Source: Petrolisthes cinctipes (Eukaryota; Arthropoda; Malacostraca; Decapoda; Porcellanidae). From it: 64,000 nucleotides of DNA. The stretch is taken from positions 64,501-128,500 of the forward strand of contig JAWQEG010002486.1 of assembly GCA_033782935.1 (NCBI GenBank), given 5' to 3'. Positions 52,101 to 62,800 of the stretch are shown piece after piece. The notes under the pieces were generated by a model. That model was not told where the DNA came from. It worked only from the letters and a program-made list of their open reading frames with translations, and made no database searches. The translations under genes were made by a program, and so were the position numbers. Numbering within the stretch: position 1 is the first letter of the stretch; each line of letters opens with the position of its first letter.

Positions 52101-55100
52101 CCTCCTGACATCCACCCATCTGAATCCTCCCTTCCCCGTGAGGACAGAGTCCACCTGGCCAGGCTGCGGTGTGGCCACCACCCGGCCCTTCTGACATATC
52201 AGAAGAGGCTGGATGGAACTATTGTTGATGCCTGTCCGGGATGCAACACAGCACCCCATTCTATTAAACACATTATTGAAGATTGCAACGCACACAACCA
52301 CACAACATACACTCTCTGAGGGCATTGTGGGAAAGCCCGGTTCAGGCAATGGCCTTCCTCAGGAGCTCGGGGCTGCTCGGCCAGACAGCCTGAGGAACTT
52401 CAACAACAACAACAACAACATAAGCCTTCAATGGTAAACAAATAGGGGATCTGTATGTCTGGAGGAATCACAGACCTTCCAATTCACCAATAACAGTTTG
52501 TACACACACACTGTTGTTGTTTTCAAGGGTTTACAACATGTAGAAATTATAACACTATGTAACTACAATACAACATTATTATTAGGTTTGTTGTTTTGTA
52601 ATGTAAGACTATGTAACTACAATACAACATTATTATAGGTTTGTTGTTTTGTAATCACCGAGTCACTTGGTACACACACAAGAGAGAATGAGAGACACAC
52701 ACACATTCATTGCAGTACTTCCAGAATAATGAATGACCTCTCTTTACATATAGCCTGTGTAATCCTGCCAACACTGATATATGCGTCGGAGACATGGACA
52801 TGGAGTAGGGCTCATCAGTCTAGAATAGGTGCTGTGGAAATGAGTTACTTGAGAGGAGCATGTGGACTGACTAGATGGGATGGAGAAAGTAATGAGAGTG
52901 TATACGAGAGATGTGGTATGAGTGAGAAGGCAATTGGTATTGAGTGTGGAGTGGTTGAGAGAGTGAAACGTAATACATTGAGATGGTTTGGACATGTGGA
53001 GAGAATGCAAGGCGAGGAATTTGTAAAGAAGGTGTATGGAAGTGAAGTTGTAGGACCTGGTGTGAGAGGCAGACCTCCGATTAGATGGCAGAACAGAGTG
53101 GAAGAGTATGTAAAGGAGAGAAACGTGAGGGGCAGAGTAGGGCTTGAACAAGTAAGGAGGGAGTGTTGGAACAGGGAGAACTGGAGACACTTCTGCCGTG
53201 GCCACCCCCTTGGGGGGAGTTCCCGGAGGGAACGAGGCGTCGGAGCTATAGATAGATAGATAGATAGTAAGAATTTCTATGGCCAACTGTGTGTGTATAT
53301 ATATACACATACACACACAAACATTCATTGCATTATTTCCAGAATAATGAATGACCTCTCTTTACCTAATTATAGCATGTGAAAAAATTTCTATGGCCAA
53401 CTGTACATACACAGACATACACAATTACACACACACATTCATATAGTACTTTCAGAATAATGAAGGGCCTCTCTTTACATATAGCTTAGCGTGTGTAAGA
53501 ATTTCGAATGACCTCTCTTTACATAATTATAGTGTGTGTAAGAATTTCGAATGACCTCTCTTTACATAATTATAGTGTGTGTAAAAATTTCGAATGGCCT
53601 CTCTTTGCATACATACATACACACACAGAGAGACACGCACACACACACACAACTGTACTTACCTATCTTGACTGGGAATCCATTAGGCAGTTGCATCTGG
53701 ATGAAATGTTTGAGTTTGGCAAAGTGTGAAGAACTAATTGCCATAAGGTCAACAATTGGCATAACCTGCTCTTGTAACTTCAATGGATACTTCTCTGCTA
53801 ACCATAGATGAGCCTAGAAAAGAGATTAGGGATTGTGTATTAGAATTGCAGGCTTCTAATTCCTCCTGAGTGTGCCATGAAACAAGCTCCTTCCTCGTAT
53901 ACTCAGTGCCCTACAATATAAACGATATTATTATATACAAGTAATTCATTAAGGACCCTGTGATTGTGTATTAGAAGAATTGGAGGCTTCTGATTCCTCC
54001 TAACTATAAACGATATTATTATAAACAAGTGACTCATTAAGGACCCTGTGATTGTGTATGAAAATTGGAGGCTTCTGATGCCACGAAACATGCTCCTTCC
54101 ATATAGGTGTGTGTGATTCGTGGCAATAATTGAAGGACTCGTTTACCTCCAATTTTCTGATTATATCACAGGATCCCTTAATAGAGTATGTACACTGGGA
54201 TACCATAGTCTCTGGCCCACCTGAGTCGAAGCCCGAGATCTGAATCAGGCAGGCACTTTCTGGATGACAGCCCACGCAAGCCATCACGAGGACACACACA
54301 CACACACATCTTGAACCAATGGAGGCTTTGGGTGGGCTGTCGTCCAGAAATCCCCTGCGTCAGATCTCAGACTTTGACTCAGCTGGGCCAATAAAAGATG
54401 CTTGATACAAGATTATTAAGTTTAGCACATAATAATTATATCCTTGTTTTGTGGCATAGTCAGGAGGAATCAGAAGCCTCCAATTCTCATACACAATCAC
54501 AGGGTTATTAAAGGAAAATCCAAGTTGCATCTGTGATACATTACTATATCCTATTGAGGAAGAAAAAGTCTATTATTCCAGGGGTGCTGAGTCGGAGAGT
54601 CGGGGTCGAAGAGTTGGAGTCGGATGCTTTTTGGCTGGTGTCAGAGTCAGATGCTTTTTGGTCAGAGTCGGTAAAATTATATCGGACTCCGCCTCCAACC
54701 AAAAAGCATCCGACTCAGACCCCGACCAAAAATCATCCGACCCCGACCAACAAGCATCCGACCCCGACCAACAAGCATCCGACCCCGACCAACAAGCATC
54801 CGACCCCGACCAACAAGCATCCGACTCCGACCAACAAGCATCCGACTCCGACCAACAAGCATCCGACTCCGACCAACAAGCATCCGACTCCGACCAACAA
54901 GCATCCGACTCCGACCAACAAGCATCCGACTCCGACCAACAAGCATCCGACTCCGACCAACAAGCATCCGACCCCAACCAAAAAGCATCCGACTCAGACC
55001 CCGAACCAAAAATCATCCGACCCCAACCAAAAAGCATCCGACTCGAACTCTCCGCTTCCGACCCCTTCAATACACATACACCTTAAACCTAACCTAACCT

Positions 55101-58100
55101 TAAAGCATTGTATTTTCTTGGAGATTTCTTTGGGTCTGCCGATGTCCCTTCCCTTCAGTTCAACCTCAGCGTCAAAGTATTCCTCGGCGCTCACGTTGTT
55201 TGGGTTGTTTGCGTTGACGGTCGCATTCTGAATACAAAAAATTAATACAAAGGTTAACTACTGTATCTCCATTATTATAATATGCAGTCTCATTCTGAAT
55301 GCAAAAATTATTACAAAGGTTATTTCTGCAGTCTAATACAAATTGCAGTCTCATTCTGAATACAAAAATTATTTCTGCAGTCTAATACATTTTGCAGTCT
55401 CATTCTAAATACAAACATTATTACAAAAGTTATTTCTGCAGACTCATTCTAAATACAAAAAAATATTACATTAATTTATGTGTTGTAGTAGAGGTGTTTT
55501 TGTGTATATTACATTACATTACATTACAACTACCCAGGGGGGCTGACTTTATTCTCTATGAATATTAGCCATCCCCCACAGGACTAGAATAAAGATTGTT
55601 GTAGGATCTGGTCACTTTCTAGTGGATTTAACGAGATCTGCCGACATGGATTAAAAATCCATGTGAGGTGTACTGCAACCGGAGGCTCTTTTTTCTCACT
55701 GCTGTGTGGACCGCCAGCACACAGAGGTGCATTATCCCTTTGTATGCAGCAGTGTAAACTCCCTCCCCCTTATGGTCCCTTCAGGGCTGGTCTCATGGAA
55801 GGTGCAGCCCCACTTGTAGCTCTTGTGGTAACGTGGACTTGGGCCCACAGCACTGGCTGTGGGATCAAAGACCTTCTCCCCAATGAGGCCCCCAGACTCC
55901 CTGGTCCAGTAAGCTCTGGTTCCATTTCCCTGGGATGTGCTTCAGTAGCCCAGGCATATAGGACCATGCAGACCCTCATTTATTTTAATTTGTCTTTTCA
56001 CTGTGACCAGAGCATACCAGGGGTCTGTGGGATTGGAGGCCATTCTGCCCCGGGAGAACATCAACATCAACAACAACAACATCATTACAGTACATTACCT
56101 TATCTGTTGTAGTAGAAATATTTTTGTGTATATTATATTACATTATATTACATTATCTGTTGTAGTAAAGGTGTTTTTGTGTATATTATATTACATTACA
56201 TTACATTACTTTATCTGTTGTAGTAGAGGTGTTTTTGTGTTCCACTTCAGCAATATTAAGGAAGGTTTGTATTGGGCTCTGAGGGACACACTTGTCCTTG
56301 TCGGCATCGGTGAGATGTTCGGTTCTTGTTTTGGTCACCAGCTCCACATTGGTGGCTGAGAATACCTGGTGGGTGAGACAAGGTGAGGTGAGATGAGACG
56401 AGGTGAGATGAGATGACAAAGAAAAGAGACGAGATGACAAAGAAATGAGACGAGATGAAACAAGAAAAGATGAAATGACAAAACAAGATATGAGACGCGA
56501 AGAAATGAGATGAGATGAGATGAGACGAAACGAGACAAGAAGGTTTGTTTGTTAGTGATAGTACAGTAATGCCTTGTTTGTTTGTTTGTTTTGTACTGTT
56601 GTTGTTGTTGTTATTATTATTATTGTACTGATTGTAATGAATGTGTGTACAATATATAAACCCTTATTGTATATTAATGAGGGTTTACTGTACACACATT
56701 CATTACACTAAGGGTCCATTCGACAGTGGTTGGTAGTGGTTTGTAAGCACTCAAACGAAAGAATGTTTGCCATGTATATGACATATGGGTGAATTATTTA
56801 ATGAATTTGGTGAGTAAACTATACAGTGATCATCATTATCTAACTGTTTGATAGATTTTGTGAATACAGATACTGTACTCAGCTTTTGGAAAATAATGAA
56901 GCCTTACAAGTGTGGTTGGTTGGGAAGCTAACAAACAAATACGACTGTGGAATCAACCCACCGTGCAATAACACACACCCATAACAACAACAACAATAAC
57001 AACAATACAAAACAAGGCATTACTGTATTTACGGGACCATGTGATGCAGTTAGAAAATTGGAGATAAATGAGTCCTTCAAATATTGCCACAAAACACACA
57101 CACCTACAGTTCATGAAATGAGCTTGTTTTGTGGCATAGTCAGGAGGAATCAGAAGCCTCCAATTTTCATACACAATCACAGGGCCGAAGGAAGGAGCTT
57201 GTTTTGTGGCATAATCAGAAAGAATAGGAAGCCTCTAATTTTCATACACGATCACAAGGTCCTGAAGTAATAAATGAGTGAGAAATCTTACCTTACAATC
57301 ATGACCATTAATCATTTCACTGCGGTCACTCCTCCAGCCCCAGATACCAGCCTTATCCCTGAAAAAGATATAGGGTGAATAAATTTATCACACATATCCT
57401 TTTAAAACAGGCTCAGTAAATCACTTATATATACAGTAGGCCTTTGATATAAAATGATCAAATTTACCACATACGGTAAACCCTCGCTAATGCGGATCAA
57501 GTTAGCTGAAGTTCCGATAAATCAGAGGGCTTAAATATGACGTACGACTGGCTGCATGCACACCCGCCCTTAAAACTTCATGTGCTTTTACTAGTATCTG
57601 TGGTTCCCATATATAGCTTCACAAAAAAATTTGGATGTAATACTACAGAAGTATATCTAATAATGTATATCAACATGAAATAAGGTATTGTAGTGTGGGA
57701 ATCAGACCTGGTATCGGTCAGTTTGTCAGTCATATGAAGGCAATTCCGAGCTACCCACATACTGACCCCACCCACCCACCTCTCAAAGCTGATCTTGTCG
57801 GTGTCGATGTATGTGATGGCGATGGGTGTGGTGAGGCGATGTGACACCATGCCAGGGTGGGCTCGGAGGTATGCCTGGGCCTGCTCCATCGGTAGCGTTC
57901 GGATCTTCTCCACAAACACCTGCCGACACACACGCAAACAAAAATCAGTAATACACACACACACACATACATACATACATACACAAACTCACTCACTCAC
58001 TCACACACACACACACACACACACACCATGCCAGGGTGGGCTAGGAGGTAAGGCTGCCTGCTCCATTGGTAGTGTTCGGATCGTCTCCACAAATACTTGC

Positions 58101-59321
58101 CGACACACACGCGCGCAAGCATTAGTGATGCACACACATGCATCAGTAACAACACACACGCGCACGCATTAGTAATGACGCATACATACAAACACACGTG
58201 CACACGCATCAGTAACACAGAAATAACATTGAGTAAAAATATTATTATGAATTTATATATAAACACCTTGGGACAAAAAAAAAAAACACACACACACACA
58301 CACGCACACATTAGAAACAACACACACACGTTAGTAACACATAAACAATAGAGTGTAAAATGTTTTATGAGTACTCCCCCCCCCCCCACACACATCAGTA
58401 ACACAGAATAAAATCATAATAACTATAGTATACTGGGCCTTATTCAAGAACATTCGTGGTGGTGCATACGATGGTGTTGTACTGATACAATGACTCCATA
58501 GACACACACACTACACAGCCACCGTACCACACCACACACGGATGTATGTTCTTGCATACGACCCATTGGAATGTCACAAAGTGTTCAGATGTTCTTCATA
58601 ACAATATTATATAACATTACACAGTACACACAATCTATCTATCTATAGCTCCGGGAACTCCTGCCAAGGGGTGTGGCCACGGCAGAAGAGTCTCCAGTTT
58701 TCCCTGTTCCAGCACTCCCTCCTCACTTGCTCCATCCCCCCTTCCCCCCTCACAATTCTCTCACTCACATACTCTTCCACTGTTCTGCCATCTAACCAGA
58801 GGTCTGCCTCTCACACCAAGTCCCACAACTTCACTATCATACACCTTCTTTACAAACTCCACACCTTCATTTAATTAAGGGACCCTGTGATGTAGTCAGA
58901 TGTACTCAGAAGCTGCATGGTGACTTCTGATTCCTCCTGACCATGTCATGAAACAAGCTCCTTCAATATAGGTGTGTGTGTTTCGTGGTAATCTTTGAAG
59001 GACTCACTAACCTTCCATTTTCTGACTACATCACTGGGGACCTTAATTAAACTGAGGGTTGAGTGGACAGTATATAAATCAATTGAGTCATTTATGATTT
59101 AAAAAACCACAGCAAATCCTTATATTTTTACATATATTAAATTCCCATAAATGACAATTATAATCACCAGAAAAACAGCAAATCCTTATAATATGTAATC
59201 TCACCTGCCTTGTTTCATGATCAACCTCCATCATTGTCGCACCATCAACTGAAAAAATAAATATATATAATAGTAACAAAATTAATAATTATAATAATAA
59301 TAATAATACAGTACTAACAAT

Positions 59322-59359
<38 letters not shown>

Positions 59360-59360
59360 A

Positions 59361-59403
<43 letters not shown>

Positions 59404-59752
59404 CAATAATAATAATAATACAGTACAGTAATAACAATAATAATAACAATAATACAAATCTATGATTGTGGCATTTATTAATGTTAGTATTTATTATCAT
59501 AAGCCTTTTAATTGCTATGACTGTGGTTTTAAGGACCCAATAATCGTGTATGGGAATTGGAGGCTTCTCATTCCTCCTGAACATGCCATGAAACAAGCTC
59601 CTTACACATAGGTGTGCGTGTGTGTTTCGTGGCAATATCTGAAGGACTCACTTACCTCCAATTATCTGACTACATCACAAGGTCACTTATATAAAAAATC
59701 TGTGTGTGTGTGTTCATTACCTTGTGAATCTTACATTAATTTAAGTGTGCGT

Positions 59753-59833
<81 letters not shown>

Positions 59834-62800
59834 CCTCACCTTGTCCCTTGAAGATGTAGCTTCGGTTGCCCCTCTGCCAACTGGTCTGGTCGAAGCCAAT
59901 TAATGTTGTATCAATCCTTACATTGGATCCACTCTTGTACACTCTGTATGTATCACTGGGACACATACGTGACACCAGGGGCACTGTGAAACATGATTAT
60001 ATAAGATGATTAAATTTATCACATAATTATATCCTTTTAACACAGGCTCAGTAAATCACTTATATATACAGTAAGCCCTCGATATAAGATGATTAAATTT
60101 ATCACATAATTATATCCTTTTAATACAGGCTCAATAAATCATTTATTATTACCCATTAAATATTACTGTGACTGTGTTGTTGGACTTACAAACAATAATG
60201 ACTTACTAACAACATCTTGCAACTTAATTAAGGACCCTGTGATCATGTATGAGAATTGGAGGCTTCTGATTCCTCCTGACCATGCCATAGGTAGTGTTTC
60301 GTGTCAATATTTGAAGGAATCGTTTACCTCTAATTTTCTGACTACGTCACAGGGTTCCTTATATTGAGGATGAATACTGTACAAACGGGACAAATTTAGA
60401 ATCTCAATAGGCCACGCCCCCTTTCCTGTCAGCACTGTGGATAACGGAATATGTTCTCGTACCGGTCTCGATGCCGCCACTTGACATCAGACCACGGTAC
60501 TGATAACATTTATTATTTAATCCATTGAACAATAAAAGAATGTTTTAATACCTGTAGTTTTGCATTTATTTTTGTGCAATTTCTCTCTTATCAAAGTACT
60601 TGAACATGTTAAGGACAAAATTTCTAGCTTGACTGGCAAGTGTTGCTGTACCATAGGTTGGGGTTGTTGTTGTTGACAACATAGGTTGACAACCATAGGT
60701 TGGGGTATGGGTAGACAGTGGAGTGCCCTTCCCCTCCAGCAGCCAGAAAGGCACTAGCGTGTGCCCTTGACTTCCCATTGTTACATAGGCCTGGCAGAGC
60801 TCGCCGCTGTGCACCGTTAAACATAATTTCAAACATAATTAAATATCCGACTAAAATATAAATTTTCCGAACTCTGATGTCGTTATCAGTGTAATGAATG
60901 ACACATGAGAAACTGAAATATGAGTTGCTGAAAACTGTAAACTTGTGACGAAGCAAAAATAAGTAATTAGTGTACTCAAATATAATTACAGTATTAATTA
61001 TCGTTGTTGGTACAGATACCGCTGCCAGCCGTATGAGTACAGTCTAAAGGGGGTGTGGCCTATTGAGATTGTGAGTTTGTCCCGACTGTAGTGTCTTAAA
61101 CATTTCATACACATCATTCACTCCCACTCCCTCTCCTATACTCATACATACATACACACAAATATATACATACAGTACACACAAATACATACATACATAC
61201 ATACACACAAATATATACATACAGTACACACAAATACATACATACATACATACACACAAATATATACATACCTACTTACAAATACATACATACATACATA
61301 CATACCTACAAATACATACATACATACATACACACAAATACACACATACCTACCTACAAATGAGGTGTCTCGTGGACAAGGGGCGAATGCGCCATATTTT
61401 TACTCTCGAGTTATAATTGTTTAAAGTTTGGTACACATATCAGACATAAAATACTTCAGAATAGCATGTTGTTATATATCATTAGAATCCTCTGGACCAG
61501 ACCAATTTATACATCCTAAAAAAACTAATAAAAACACACACACACACACACACACACACGTGAGGTTATTTTTTCAGCATATAGTATTAGATATCAATGA
61601 AACTAAAACACTGAGAAGTTTCAGCCAAAATTTGCAACAATTAGTATTTTTACTATACAGTAATTTTTAATTAATTTCCTTCGCCAGCCCCAGACCTGTT
61701 GACATAGCCCTCACCACTGTCTCTGTAGGCATTTTTCTGGGACTTTAGCCAAGCGTCAGGCCTTCTCTTGCATGAAGGCACAAGCGGCTGTGTAGTAGCC
61801 TTATTCTGATTAGTATTACTCAACATGACACCAAGTAATTCACTTGTAAATCACGAAATAATGTGGAGTATAAACAAAGTCTGGATTCTGTTGACACCAG
61901 GCGGGGTGAAAAGTGTAGAGAGGGTGGTAGCGTGCGTCTGATTAGCTGAGAGGTAGTGCTTTAACTCAGGAGAGAGGTAGACTCTCGCCCATTGGCTGGG
62001 CCACGAGATAACATTTGCCCCTCGTCCTCAGATATCCCACACCTCCTCCCCGCCATCACGAGTGCAGAGAACAGGAGATTCGACGTAGTATCCTGAGCCT
62101 GTATGGGTCAGAATCGCAAAATGTTCTTCACCACGTGACTTTTACTGCTTCCACCTACTGGAGAACACACACAATTCATTTTTGATAGGGGTGGCGCATT
62201 CGCCCCTTGTTCACGAGACGCCTCAAATACATACAGTACATACACACAAATACATACATACTGTACATACAAATACAATGTCATACATACATACATACAT
62301 ACATACATACAAATACAAACACACAAATACATATATACATACAAATACAAACACACAAATACATATATACATACACACAAATACATACATTCATACACTA
62401 CAATACTATTTATATGTATACTGTTACTTACCCCAACTGGTAAACTCCCATTTCATCTCTACATAAAAATCCGGAGCCTGTAAACAAAAAATTTCATTGT
62501 AAACCAAATATAATACAGTCCAATGAATAAATATCTTAGCAAGTTTAACTCAAAATACTGCTTGGAAATGTTTATTCCACTTTTTGCATTGACCTGTTTT
62601 TTGCTGCATCAATAAGAATCATATATAAATATAACGTTCATTCTTGTCCAAAGTCTTCTTGTGAATATGACAGTGACATCAGATTTGAGATAAATATATA
62701 TAAGAGAGATGCGAGACATTTAATGGAAAGGTGTCATTCCTGATTTCAACAAGGTATATATAAAATTATTTTATTTCTTTTATTTGCAACTATATGTTTC

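Noticed and set aside
52744..53328. Minus-strand ORF of 194 codons
   Set aside because: It lies antisense to the RTE LINE coding sequence, whose plus frame has clear motifs.
54533..55231. ORFs of up to 232 codons on both strands
   Set aside because: All come from the 21-bp tandem repeat; only 55099-55227 on the minus strand is a true exon.
58097..58404. His/Thr-rich and Cys/Val-rich ORFs
   Set aside because: Translations of (CA)n and (GT)n microsatellite; no domain or splice support.
3784..60345. Small proteins encoded by the many MITE A ORFs (for example SFKYCHETHTP-type)
   Set aside because: The same words appear wherever the MITE occurs, in varied frames with frequent stops; they are repeat sequence.
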